Shown: piece by piece, positions 11,063 through 19,881 of the stretch | Layout of the letters: the number at the start of each line of letters is the position of its first letter | How positions within the stretch are numbered: position 1 is the stretch's first letter | Assembly (NCBI GenBank): GCA_963838235.1 | Contig: CAWIQJ010000006.1 | Coordinates: 620,001 to 684,000, forward strand | Source of the DNA: JAFECT01 sp963838235 | GTDB taxonomy: Bacteria; Pseudomonadota; Alphaproteobacteria; Caulobacterales; Caulobacteraceae | Reading direction: 5' to 3' | Length of the DNA: 64,000 nucleotides | The notes under the pieces: model-generated | What the model was told of the DNA's origin: nothing | Databases searched by the model: none | Seen by the model: only the letters and a program-made list of their open reading frames with translations | Program-made: the position numbers and the translations under genes

Positions 11063-11578
11063 TCAGTTCTTCACGCCCGAGCTGTCCAGCGCCTGTTTCG
11101 CATCCAGCATGGTCGTCTTGAAGCGCAGCGGGTGCGCGATGTGGCGGAAGATATTGTTGCCGACTTCGTTGGCGGTGAGGATCTCCACGTCGCCGTAGTC
11201 GAACATGCGCCCGAGCAGGGTCTGGTCGGTCTTGATGTCGTTCAGCTTCTCCAACAGGGAATCGATGACTTCCTTGTTGAACACGCCGGTCATCTGAATG
11301 ACCCGCCGGTTGGTAAGGTAGTAGCCGTGGTTCGACCACTCCAGGTACTGCCACCACATCACCAGCAGGGGCAGCAGCAGGAAGATCAGACCCACCGGCG
11401 GCACCCCGGCCGGCAGAACGAAGAGACCCACCGACCCGGCAATGATGGCCAGCGCCAGAACCAGCCACAGGAACATCCGCCAGAACAGGAAGATGCCGTG
11501 CTGGCGCACCACATAGATGACCTTCTCGCCGGGGCTCAGGACCTTCTTGAGATAGCCGGTCGGGACGTAGTCGCTCAT
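11063..11578 (-). CDS. bacterial PH domain (bPH2/DUF304) membrane protein
   Basis: 171 residues. N-terminal LSPGEKVIYVVRQHGIFLFW, then two transmembrane helices (about residues 30-75), then the bPH2 domain beginning YYLTNRRVIQMTGVFNKEVIDSLL, which is the signature of DUF304/YdbT-like proteins. Faces the cytoplasm beyond an inner-membrane hairpin. Start ATG 11578 is preceded by GGGTTGAG. Function in this family is unproven; monocistronic, ending against repeat copy A. Confidence 0.8.
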   Translation of the reverse strand: MSDYVPTGYLKKVLSPGEKVIYVVRQHGIFLFWRMFLWLVLALAIIAGSVGLFVLPAGVPPVGLIFLLLPLLVMWWQYLEWSNHGYYLTNRRVIQMTGVFNKEVIDSLLEKLNDIKTDQTLLGRMFDYGDVEILTANEVGNNIFRHIAHPLRFKTTMLDAKQALDSSGVKN

Positions 11579-11829
11579 GGGCTCAACCCTCGCCAATTCA
11601 CCGGCCGCGACCATAAACGATCACGCGCCCAGCGGCGATAGCATCCAGCTTTCTGGGGAATTCCCAGGGGCGGCCCCCCCGGGCCAATACCTCCCCCGGC
11701 CGCCTTCGATTGTATCCGACCGCCTCAACCGCTACGCTTCGGGTCAGTTCGGGGTTGTCTGACAGGCAAAGTACCGTTCGCTCTGTCGCTCGATCGTCCG
11801 AAGGATTGGGACAGAGGAACGGAACGCCC

Positions 11830-12849
11830 ATGTTCATACGTCGTGAATTCATCCAGGGCATTGGCGTTGTCGCCGCCATGCCGGGCGGCGGTCCGGATCG
11901 GCCCGGCCAGTCCAGCGGCCCGAGCGGCGCCGCCATGGCCCCCCCGCCGGCCCACTTTTCGTCGAACCACAACTACACAATGTGCGCCAGCCAAGAGTCC
12001 GTCCGCGGGCTCTCCGTCACCATCCACGTGGAAGAAGATATCGTCGCGCCGACCGGCATGAGCTTTCAGCTCAACGTCCATTCGCCCAAGGATTCCGACT
12101 GCTATTGGCAGCAGTACATGCTCCGGGTCATGCCGGTCGTCCGCAAGGGCCTTGAGATCGGCTGGTCGATCGAGAACTGGGGGACCAAGAATTTTGTCAA
12201 TCAGTTCATCACGGCGAACGCGATGACCTGCAGGCCACAGTCGGCCGATGGCGACGCTTGCAAGAACCAGCCCGTGGTCAACGAAGGCGACGACGCTTTC
12301 GCGACCTATGAAAAGCTGGCCAACGACACCATCCCGGCGGGCTTTAAGCTCCGCTTCGACCTGGTCGACAACGACACGAGCGGCAAGGTCACCGCGGTGA
12401 AATTCACCGTCACCAACAAGGCCGGCAAGGAAACCACCGCCGGTCCCCTGGTGCTCACCTCCTATCCGTTGTTCCGGGCCACGGATAAGAACAAACACGC
12501 TCCCGACACCGTGCTCGCGAGGAACGCCGGCTTCCAGATGGAAATCGTCGGTTTCAACAAAGGCCAGAGCACCGTCTTGTCCTCCGGCGCCGGCAAGATC
12601 GTCTATGAGGCCACGACGCCGCTGCACCCGGTGGGCGATTTCGGCGAGACGCAGACGGCGGAGACCTCCAACATCGTCTATGCCGAGCTGCCCGCGGCGC
12701 CGAACAAAAAGGTCGTCCAGAAGTTCAGTCTCGCCCCCACCACCGCCAGCACGGCCCAGCCCAACTGTTCCGGCGCCGAGGTCTACAATCCCACCACCAA
12801 GAAGTGCCAACCACCGACCGGCACAACTAAGGTCAGGAACAAGTCCTAG
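11830..12849 (+). CDS. hypothetical protein with a Tat-like N-terminus
   Basis: 339 residues; no family recognised. The N-terminus MFIRREFIQGIGVVAAMPGG has the twin arginine and F/I-Q-G pattern of a Tat signal, though its hydrophobic core is short. The body is beta-rich with repeated Thr/Asn/Ser stretches (NSIENW-type and KVTAVKFTVTNKAGKETTAG) reminiscent of an extracellular beta-sandwich, and two cysteines near the C-terminus (NCSGAEVYNPTTKKCQPP) likely pair. AGAGGAA upstream is the ribosome site. Probably exported; role unknown. Confidence 0.6.
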   Translation: MFIRREFIQGIGVVAAMPGGGPDRPGQSSGPSGAAMAPPPAHFSSNHNYTMCASQESVRGLSVTIHVEEDIVAPTGMSFQLNVHSPKDSDCYWQQYMLRVMPVVRKGLEIGWSIENWGTKNFVNQFITANAMTCRPQSADGDACKNQPVVNEGDDAFATYEKLANDTIPAGFKLRFDLVDNDTSGKVTAVKFTVTNKAGKETTAGPLVLTSYPLFRATDKNKHAPDTVLARNAGFQMEIVGFNKGQSTVLSSGAGKIVYEATTPLHPVGDFGETQTAETSNIVYAELPAAPNKKVVQKFSLAPTTASTAQPNCSGAEVYNPTTKKCQPPTGTTKVRNKS

Positions 12850-12869
12850 TCGGAGCAAAGCGGCGGCGA

Positions 12870-13090
12870 GAGTTCCTCCCCCGGCCGAAGGCCGTAGGGG
12901 AGGGGGACCACGCGCAGCGTGGTGGAGGGGCCGGCGCCGACGATCAGAGGTTAGCGTGGTTGGCGCGGCTGCGACGCTAAACAGTCAGTGTCGGCGCCGG
13001 CCTCTCCACCATGCTTCGACGTCGCTCGCATGGTCCCCTCCCCCACGCGCTGCGCGCGGGGGAGAATCTGCCAGCCACCGCGTTCTATCT
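12870..13090. repeat. palindromic GC-rich intergenic repeat, copy B
   Basis: Arms CTCCCCCGGCCGAAGGCCGTAG with GGGGAGGGGGACCACGCGCAG on the left and CCTCTCCACCATGC, GGTCCCCTCCCCCACGCGCTG on the right. The core contains CGGCGCCGAC and GTCGGCGCCGG as an inner inverted repeat. Same design as copies A and D but with different loop and core sequence. It separates the Tat-like protein gene from the convergent EF-G-like gene. Confidence 0.75.
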
Positions 13091-15124
13091 CTACGCCGCG
13101 ACCTTCGCCTTCTGCACGATGTCGTCCGCCACCCGGCCGGCGATCTCCTGCATGTGGGAGAATTCCGCGCGGTAGTCGCCCAGGCCCTGGGTGACCGAGC
13201 GCAACTCCACGATCAGGTCGTGACGTTCCGACTGCGGCAGATAGACCTCGATGCGGTCCCAGCCGGGCCAGTCCTCGCGGGTGTCGTAGCCCAGGATCTG
13301 GCCGCGCCGGCCTGAGATCGACGAGGTGATCTTCGAGGTCGCCGAAGACGGGGCGAAGATCTCGATCTTCTCGACCGGCTCCAGCAGCGCCGAGCCGCAC
13401 TCCTTCAGGCCGTCGCTCATGGCGATGCGGCCGGCCATGTGGAAGGCGAGTTCGGAGGAATCCACCGCATGGTACGAGCCGTCGGTCAGCACCACTTCCA
13501 CGTCGACCACCGGGAAGCCGAGCGGACCGCGCTTCATGGCGTCGGCGATGCCTTCGCCCACGGCCGGAATCCACTGCTTCGGCACCACGCCGCCGGTGAT
13601 GCGATCGGAGAAGATGAAGCCCGCGCCGCGTTCGCGCGGAAGAATATCCACCACCACGTCGCCGAACTGGCCGTGGCCGCCGGTCTGTTTCTTGTGACGG
13701 CCGCGCTGGTTCATCACCTTCTTCTTGATTGTCTCGCGATAGGGCGTGGACGGTCGCGTCATCGACACGCCGACGCCGTAACGCCGCTGCAGCCGCTCGA
13801 CCGCGACTGTGAGATGCGTCTGGCCCTGGCCACGCAACAGCGTCTCGTTGGAATAGGGGTCATGCACCAGGTCGAGCGATGGATCCTCCTCGATCAGGCG
13901 ATGCAGGGCGCCGGACAGGCGCACGTCGTCCTTGCGGTCGTTGGTGTGGATCGCTGCCGCGTAGAGCGGGGAGGGTTTCTCCGGCAGCGCCTTGCTGGTG
14001 CGCGCCTTGCCGTCGCCCGACAGCACATCGCCCGCCTTGGCGGCTTCGATCTTGCCGATGGCGACCACATCGCCGCGTTCGGCCGAGGTGATCTTTTTCG
14101 TGGTTGCGCCCATCAGCGAGAACAGGCCCGAAGCGCGGCCCTTCTCGCCGTCCGAGAGCGTAAAGTCCTGGCCGTCGGAAACCTTGCCGCTCAGCACCCG
14201 CGCATAGGCGAGCTTGCCGGCCTGGCCGGCGTGGGCGGTCTTGAACACATAGGCGCAGTCGCCGTCGGCGCCGATGCGCGCGGCCGCCGCCTCACAGTCG
14301 GGGGTGTCGTGACGCAGCGCCTTCAACAGGCGGCGCACGCCGAAGCCGTTCATCGCCGAGCCGAAGAACACCGGCGCGATCAGGCCCTCGCGCGTCTCGC
14401 GCACCAGGTCGTTGAACACGATGTCGCGCTCGGGAATGACGTCCGACAGCAGCTGCTCCATCAGATTGTCGTCGAAGTCGGCCAGCTGTTCCAGCATGTG
14501 GAAACGCGCCTCGGCCTCGCGCTCGGCGACCTCGGCCGGCAGCGGAACCTGTTCGGACTCCTGGCCCGCGCGATAGATGAAGGCGCGTTCGAGCGCGAGG
14601 TCGACGAAGCCGTTGACCCGCTCGTCGTTCCAGATCGGAATCTGACGCGCCACCAGCGGCACGGAGCTCATCGGCTGCAAGGCCGAGAGCAGGTCGCGCA
14701 CGCGGCCGTGCGCATGGTCGATCTTGTTGATGAACAGGGCGTGCGGCACGCCCAGGCGCTCGAGCTGTTTCAGGATCGGCTGCAGCAGGATCGCCTTGTC
14801 CGCCTCCGGATCGGCCACCACCAGGGCCAGGTCGGCCGCCGGCATCGCATAGGCCGCGTCGGCGGAGAACTCGTTGGAGCCGGGACAATCGATCACCGCA
14901 TAGCGGTCATCCATGAAACTGAAGTTGGCGACGTTGATCTCCACCGACTGGCCGTGCGCGCGCGCCTCGGGGCTGGCGTCGCCGACGCTGGTCTTGGCTT
15001 CGACGGAGCCTTGTCGATCTATGGTCTGGGTGACGTGGAGCAGGGACTCGAGCAGGGTCGTCTTGCCCGAGCCCGTGGGTCCAACCAGCAATATGGTCCG
15101 CGCGCATTTTGCTTTACCCGCCAT
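13091..15124 (-). CDS. EF-G-like translational GTPase (FusA2-type)
   Basis: 677 residues with all EF-G domains: G domain (GPTGSGKTTLLESLL, DCPGSNEF, NKIDHAHG), domain II, domain III, domain IV (GGHGQFGDVVVDILPRERG ... IPAVGEGIADAMKRGP) and domain V (LLEPVEKIEIFAPSSATSKI). The G3 motif reads DCPGS where classical EF-G has DTPGH, so the catalytic His is replaced by Ser; G1 is also atypical. These changes are shared by the alphaproteobacterial EF-G-like subgroup, whose role (alternative translocase, recycling or stress) is not settled. Not the housekeeping fusA. Confidence 0.87.
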   Translation of the reverse strand: MAGKAKCARTILLVGPTGSGKTTLLESLLHVTQTIDRQGSVEAKTSVGDASPEARAHGQSVEINVANFSFMDDRYAVIDCPGSNEFSADAAYAMPAADLALVVADPEADKAILLQPILKQLERLGVPHALFINKIDHAHGRVRDLLSALQPMSSVPLVARQIPIWNDERVNGFVDLALERAFIYRAGQESEQVPLPAEVAEREAEARFHMLEQLADFDDNLMEQLLSDVIPERDIVFNDLVRETREGLIAPVFFGSAMNGFGVRRLLKALRHDTPDCEAAAARIGADGDCAYVFKTAHAGQAGKLAYARVLSGKVSDGQDFTLSDGEKGRASGLFSLMGATTKKITSAERGDVVAIGKIEAAKAGDVLSGDGKARTSKALPEKPSPLYAAAIHTNDRKDDVRLSGALHRLIEEDPSLDLVHDPYSNETLLRGQGQTHLTVAVERLQRRYGVGVSMTRPSTPYRETIKKKVMNQRGRHKKQTGGHGQFGDVVVDILPRERGAGFIFSDRITGGVVPKQWIPAVGEGIADAMKRGPLGFPVVDVEVVLTDGSYHAVDSSELAFHMAGRIAMSDGLKECGSALLEPVEKIEIFAPSSATSKITSSISGRRGQILGYDTREDWPGWDRIEVYLPQSERHDLIVELRSVTQGLGDYRAEFSHMQEIAGRVADDIVQKAKVAA

Positions 15125-15302
15125 CCGTTTCTCTCCGTCGCTACTTAGGGCGACAGGCGCGAGAAACCGCCTTCGAAAACACGGCCGTTTGCGCGCAGCC
15201 TGTCCGATTGACCCAACCCAACGCCTGAAAATTGGCCAAGGCAAGCGCGATCCGTGGCCGGAACCGTGTCGGTCGCGACGTTGTGAACAGTAAAGGCGCG
15301 AA

Positions 15303-16796
15303 TCAGCTCGGCTTTTCAGCGCCTTTCGCGACGGTCAGCACCCCGTCCACCGCCGCCCGCCAGCCGGCCAGCAAGCGCGACCGTTCCGTCGCCCCCATAC
15401 GCGGCGTCCACCGCATGGGCGGACGGTCCTGGGGCAGGTCGAGCCGGTCGATCAGGCCGAGGCCCAGCGCCGCCAGCCGCGCGGCGCCCAGCGCGGTCAT
15501 CTCCTGAAAGGCGGGCCGTTCCACCGGCGCGTCGCAGACGTCGGCCAGGAACTGCATGGCCCAGGCGTTCTCGGTGACGCCGCCGTCGACCTTCAGCACC
15601 GGCGACCGCGGCGCACCGTCCGCGTCGAGCGCTTCCAGCAGGTCGTGCGTTTGGTAGGCGATGGACTCCAGCACCGCGCGCGCCAGATGCGCCGGCGTCG
15701 CGTCGCGCGTCAGGCCAACCAGCCCGCCACGCGCATCCGCATTCCACCACGGTGCGCCGAGCCCAGTGAACGCGGGCACGAAATAGACGCCGCCGTTGTC
15801 AGCGAGGCTTGCGGCAAGCGGTTCACTGTCGGCCGACGCCTTGATGATGCCAAGTCCGTCTCTGAGCCACTGCACGGCGGAGCCCGCGGAGAAGATCGAA
15901 CCCTCCAACGCATAGGCGGTGCCCGCCGCCGTCTGGAACCCGACCGTCCCCAACAGGCGGTTGCGCGAGTGCATCGGCTCCGGCCCGACATTGCTCATCA
16001 GGAAGGCGCCGGTGCCGTAGGTGATCTTGGTCTCACCGGGCTTGATCGCGCCGTGCCCGGCCAGGGCCGCCTGCTGATCGCCGGCGACGCCCGCGATCGG
16101 CAGCGCACGCCCGAACAGTAACGCGTCGGTTTCGCCGAAGTCCGCCGCGCTCGGCCTCACCTGCGGCAATACCGAACGCGGCACGTTGAACAGGTCGAGC
16201 AGGTCGTCGTCCCAATCGAGGCTTTCCAGCCCGAACAGCGAGGTGCGCGAGGCGTTGGTGACGTCGGTGGCGTGCATGCGCCCGCCGGTCAGCTTGAACA
16301 TCAGCCAGCAGTCGATCGTCCCCGCGCACAACTCACCGCGCGCCGCGCGCTCGCGTGCGCCCCCCACATGATCGAGCAGCCAGGCGATCTTGGTTGCGGA
16401 AAAGTACGGGTCGAGCACCAGGCCCGTCGCCTGTTGCACCTTCGGCTCCAATCCGCGCTCGCGTAGCGCCGCGCAGACGCCGGCGGTGCGGCGGTCCTGC
16501 CAGACGATGGCATGGTGCAGCGCAGCCCCGGTCATACGGTCCCACAGGACGGTGGTCTCGCGCTGGTTGGTCAGGCCAATGCCCGCGATCTCGCCGCCGG
16601 CTTCCGCCAGGGCCTCGCGACAGGTCGTAAGCGTCGCCGTCCAGATCTCCTCGGCGTCGTGCTCGACCCAGCCGGGCCGCGGGAAATGCTGCTGCAGCGG
16701 AATCTGTTTCACCGCGCGCGGCCGCCAGTCGAGGTCGAAGACGATTGCCCGGGTCGAGGTGGTGCCCTGGTCGATGGCGAGGATCATGCGCTCCAT
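15303..16796 (-). CDS. glpK: glycerol kinase
   Basis: 497 residues, FGGY kinase phosphorylating glycerol to sn-glycerol 3-phosphate. Motifs: LAIDQGTTSTRAIVFD at the N-terminus, GWVEHDAEEIW, the substrate region GLTNQRETTVLWD, PYFSATKIAWLLD, GVAGDQQAAL (ATP/Mg) and TYGTGAFLMSNVG, all diagnostic of GlpK. ATG 16796 (MERMILA) or ATG 16787 (MILA) could start. No glpF or glpD next to it; single gene between the EF-G-like and pentapeptide genes. Confidence 0.93.
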   Translation of the reverse strand: MERMILAIDQGTTSTRAIVFDLDWRPRAVKQIPLQQHFPRPGWVEHDAEEIWTATLTTCREALAEAGGEIAGIGLTNQRETTVLWDRMTGAALHHAIVWQDRRTAGVCAALRERGLEPKVQQATGLVLDPYFSATKIAWLLDHVGGARERAARGELCAGTIDCWLMFKLTGGRMHATDVTNASRTSLFGLESLDWDDDLLDLFNVPRSVLPQVRPSAADFGETDALLFGRALPIAGVAGDQQAALAGHGAIKPGETKITYGTGAFLMSNVGPEPMHSRNRLLGTVGFQTAAGTAYALEGSIFSAGSAVQWLRDGLGIIKASADSEPLAASLADNGGVYFVPAFTGLGAPWWNADARGGLVGLTRDATPAHLARAVLESIAYQTHDLLEALDADGAPRSPVLKVDGGVTENAWAMQFLADVCDAPVERPAFQEMTALGAARLAALGLGLIDRLDLPQDRPPMRWTPRMGATERSRLLAGWRAAVDGVLTVAKGAEKPS

Positions 16797-16925
16797 GCCG
16801 CAATGCTGCCTCGCGAGCCCTTGTTCCGCAACCGCCGGGAGCGCCTGCGCAAGCGGTTCGTTAACCTTGTCTGAAGGACAATGGGGACCGGTCCATCCGG
16901 AGAGGCGGACCGTCGGGACCGATCG

Positions 16926-18177
16926 ATGAGCTCTGAGCCGGCCGCGCGCCATCGACGCATGACCCAGCAGGAGGTGGACGGCATCTGCGTCCGCCACGAT
17001 CGGCTATGGAGCGCCAAGCCGGGCGGGGCGCGGGCCACCTTCGCCTGGGCCGACCTGACGGGTCTGTCGCTGCGCGGGCGGAACCTCTGCGACGCGGACC
17101 TGACCGGCGCCATCCTGGCCGACTGCGACCTGACCGAGACACGGCTCGACCACGCCAACCTGTTCGGCGCCGACCTGCAGAACGCCAAGATGTCGCATGC
17201 GAGCCTGCGGCGCGCCGACCTGCGCGGCTGCTGCCTGCGCGGCGCGGACCTTTCGGGCGCCGATCTGTTCGAAGCCGATTTGCGCGAAGGCGTCATCGCC
17301 GCCGCCGACGCGTCGCTCGGCATTCGGGTGATCGAGACGCGCATGCGTTCGAGCGAGGCCCAGGGCGCGAGCCTTGCGGGCGCCAACCTGGAACGCTCCA
17401 AGCTGTCGGGCGTGATCGCGCTGCGCGCGGACTTCTCCGACGCGATCATGAAGGACTGCAAGCTGGTCCGCGCCAACCTGAAACAGGCGAACCTGTCGGG
17501 CGCGGATCTCGCCGGCGCCGATCTGTCGAGCGCGGACCTGTCTGGCGCCGACCTGACTGACGCTGTGCTGGTGGGCGCCAAGACCACCATGTGGCGCGCC
17601 GACGGCGCGGACATGACCGGCGCCCTGACTGACAAGCCGGTGGGTCAGCCGGTGGAATTCGCTGCCCTACGACGACATGCTGCGCGAGCATTCCCTGTGG
17701 TGCGAGACCGGCGGCCGCGAAGGCAAGCCCTCGTCCTTCGACAAGGCCGACCTGCGGTCGATGAAGTCGGTGAAGGGGTTGAACCTCACCGCGCTCTCGG
17801 CCAAGGGCGCGGTGTTCTACGGCCTCGATATGGAGGGCGCGCAACTCCAGGGCGCCCATCTCGAAGACGCCGACCTGCGCAGTTGCAACCTCCGCCGCGC
17901 CGACCTGCGCGGTGCGCGTCTGGCGCGCGCGAAGCTCTCAGGCTCGGACCTGCGCGAGGCGCAACTCGGCCCGCTGATGCTTGACGCGGAGCGCCTGTTG
18001 CCCGCAGACCTGACCATGGCGACGCTGAAGGGCGCCGACCTTTCCGGCGCGAACCTGAACCGCGCGGTGCTGGCGGGCGCCGACCTAAGCCGCGCCAACT
18101 TCCTCGGCGCAAACCTGAAACAGGTCGACGTCACCGGCGCCACGCGCATCGGCGCCAAGGGCCTGAACGCGATTTAG
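16926..18177 (+). CDS. pentapeptide-repeat protein (frameshifted at about 17,654)
   Basis: About 416 residues when one base is removed. After a basic N-terminus (MSSEPAARHRRMTQQEVDGI) come long runs of A(D/N)LxX pentapeptides forming a right-handed beta-helix: GRNLCDADLTGAILADCDLT, GADLQNAKMSHASLRRADLR, and in the second half GADLSGANLNRAVLAGADLS. The first frame is lost at GGTGGAATTC; dropping one G of 17,654-17,655 gives PVNSLPYDDMLREHSLWCET and continues in the second frame (17,677-18,177). Total span is 417 codons plus one base. Related proteins can mimic DNA or serve as scaffolds; target unknown. Confidence 0.8.
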
Positions 18178-18182
18178 AAAGA

Positions 18183-18216
18183 ACCCCCACCGTTTTCGGC
18201 AGAAAATGGGGGAGGT
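18183..18216. repeat. half copy (C) of the palindromic intergenic repeat
   Basis: CCCCCACCGTTTTCGGCAGA followed by AAATGGGGGAGG matches the left outer arm of copies A and D; the rest is absent. It forms a small hairpin at the end of the pentapeptide gene. Confidence 0.6.
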
Positions 18217-18248
18217 ACAAAAAAGGGCGGCGCTTTGCGGCGCCGCCC
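18217..18248 (-). terminator. Rho-independent terminator of the hsp20 gene
   Basis: Minus-strand hairpin GGGCGGCGC-cgcaaa-GCGCCGCCC (18,248-18,225) followed by TTTTTTGT, 37 bases after the Hsp20 stop codon. Confidence 0.85.
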
Positions 18249-18284
18249 AGTTTCTGGAGGAACAGGGTCTCGAAGGCGGGCCGC

Positions 18285-18743
18285 TTAGGCCGCCTTGCCT
18301 TCGATGAGGCTTTCGCTCTTGCCGGTCGCGATGTCGATGCGACGAGGTTTCATCGCTTCCGGCAGCTCGCGCTTCAACGCGATGGCGAGCAGGCCGTTTT
18401 CCAACTTCGCGTCGGTCACCACGACGTAATCAGCCAGCTGGAAGCGGCGCTCGAAGTCGCGCTCGGCCAGGCCGCGGTGCAGATAGTGTCGCGCGCCGTC
18501 GTCGTTGGCGGTCTTGCGGCCGGTGACCGTGAGCAGGTTTTCCTTCACCTCGATATTCAGCTCGTCGGACTTGAAGCCGGCGACGGCCAGTTCGATGCGG
18601 TAGGAATCTTCGCCCGTGGATTCGATATTGTAGGGCGGCCAATTCGACGCGGGTTCGGTGCGGGCGGCGCTTTCCAGCAAAGCGGCCAGGCGGTCGAAAC
18701 CGACAACGGAACGATAGAGCGGCGTGAAATCAACAGTACGCAT
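18285..18743 (-). CDS. small heat-shock protein, Hsp20/IbpA type
   Basis: 152 residues; ATP-independent holdase that binds unfolding proteins. N-terminus MRTVDFTPLYRSVVGFDRLA is that of alphaproteobacterial HspA-class proteins, followed by the alpha-crystallin domain PPYNIESTGEDSYRIELAVA ... GRKTANDDGARHYLHRGLAE with the conserved LENGLLAIAL motif. Two ATGs exist, at 18,749 and 18,743. The AAGGAGG lies only one base from the first but seven from the second, so 18,743 is chosen. Controlled by a ROSE-like thermometer upstream. Confidence 0.93.
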   Translation of the reverse strand: MRTVDFTPLYRSVVGFDRLAALLESAARTEPASNWPPYNIESTGEDSYRIELAVAGFKSDELNIEVKENLLTVTGRKTANDDGARHYLHRGLAERDFERRFQLADYVVVTDAKLENGLLAIALKRELPEAMKPRRIDIATGKSESLIEGKAA

Positions 18744-18845
18744 GCGCATGCCTCCTTAAGAGCAAGGTTCGCAGTGGGTTTGGACCGGCGCGACCCGCGT
18801 GCGGCGTCGTGCAAATCCGAAGGCCCGGACATCCAGCGCCTCCGT
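18744..18845 (-). promoter_or_regulatory. ROSE-like RNA thermometer in the hsp20 5' leader
   Basis: The minus-strand leader ends CCTTGCTCTTAAGGAGGC right before the start. The UUGCU element facing AAGGAGG is the hallmark of the 3' hairpin of ROSE elements of rhizobial and other alphaproteobacterial small heat-shock genes, where it masks the ribosome site at low temperature. GC-rich upstream segments (GGCCTTCGG..., GACGCCGCACGCGGGTCGCG) can form the supporting hairpins. Confidence 0.7.
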
Positions 18846-18975
18846 CCACTGAGTTAGGCGCCGCCTCGACGCCCTTCAAGGGCTGCATGCGAGCGGCTTT
18901 GACGGCCCAGGCGACGCGGGCTACAGCCGGAAGCGGCGGCTCGCGCGGGGGTGCGGGCGCTCTGCGAGGGGTCCA

Positions 18976-19881
18976 ATGCGCACGATCGCGCCCTTCGCCA
19001 CGCGGCGCGGTTTCGTCGCGGGCGGCGCCAGCCTGGGGTTAGTCGGTGCAGTGCTGGCCGGCTGCGGCCGTGCGAAGCCGAACGCCAATTCCGCCGCCGA
19101 CGATACCGGCCCAACCGAAGGCACCCTCCAGTGGGCGGTGGCCGGCGACTGGCGCGCGGCGGACCGGCCCCAGGACCGTTGGCGCCATCCGGAACAGACG
19201 CTGCTCTTCTTCGGCCTGGGACCGGGCGCGACGGTGGTCGAGCTGTGGCCGGGCCGGGGCTACTGGACCGAGATCCTGGCGACCTACCTCGCACGCAACG
19301 ACGGCGTGCTCTACGAGGCCAACTTCCAGTTGGGCGCCCAGTCCGATCCCGCTCAGTCCGACATCGTCCGCCGCTTCAAGGACCACTTCAACGGCGATCA
19401 AAAGCTCTACGGCACGCTGAAGATGACCCAGTTCGGCCCGACCAGCGGGCCGGTCGCGCCGGCGGGCGCGGCCGACCTGGTGCTGTTCATGGACACGGTG
19501 AACGAGTGGATGGGTGACGCCTTGGTGGACAAGGCCTTCCACGACGCCTTCGCCGCGCTGAAGCCGGGCGGCCTGTTGGGGGTCGAACAGCACCGCGCCA
19601 ACCCCGACCAGATCCAGGACCCGGCCGCCGCCAGCGGTTATGTCACCGAGGCCTATGTGAAAAAGCTCGCCGACGAGGCCGGATTCGTGTTTTCAGCCTC
19701 CAGCGAGATCAACGCCAACCCCAAGGACACCAAGGATCACCCCTTCGGCGTCTGGACCCTGCCGCCGACGCGGCTGTCCGCGCCGCGCGGTCAGCCCGAT
19801 AATCCGAATTTCAACCATGCAAAGTACGATCTGATCGGCGAGAGTGATCGTATGACCCTCAAGTTCAGGAAGCCCCGTTGA
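18976..19881 (+). CDS. exported SAM-dependent methyltransferase-like lipoprotein (COG4798 type)
   Basis: 301 residues. The N-terminus has a twin-arginine motif (ATRRGFVAGGASLGLVGAVL) ending in the lipobox LAGC (Cys at residue 30), so it is a predicted Tat-exported lipoprotein. The body is a class I methyltransferase fold with motif I VVELWPGRGYWTEIL and AFAALKPGGLLGVEQHRA in motif VI region. The predicted-methyltransferase family of this type is periplasmic in many proteobacteria and its substrate is unknown. The next gene starts inside its stop codon (TTGA), suggesting coupling. Confidence 0.8.
   Translation: MRTIAPFATRRGFVAGGASLGLVGAVLAGCGRAKPNANSAADDTGPTEGTLQWAVAGDWRAADRPQDRWRHPEQTLLFFGLGPGATVVELWPGRGYWTEILATYLARNDGVLYEANFQLGAQSDPAQSDIVRRFKDHFNGDQKLYGTLKMTQFGPTSGPVAPAGAADLVLFMDTVNEWMGDALVDKAFHDAFAALKPGGLLGVEQHRANPDQIQDPAAASGYVTEAYVKKLADEAGFVFSASSEINANPKDTKDHPFGVWTLPPTRLSAPRGQPDNPNFNHAKYDLIGESDRMTLKFRKPR

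Noticed and set aside
13439..15148. A 569-codon plus-strand frame
   Set aside because: Complement of the EF-G-like gene; no domain and biased composition.
18785..18860. tRNA-like sequence (CTAACTCAGTGGACGGAG) on the minus strand
   Set aside because: No T-loop GTTCGAATC and no cloverleaf; better explained as the upstream part of the ROSE-like leader.
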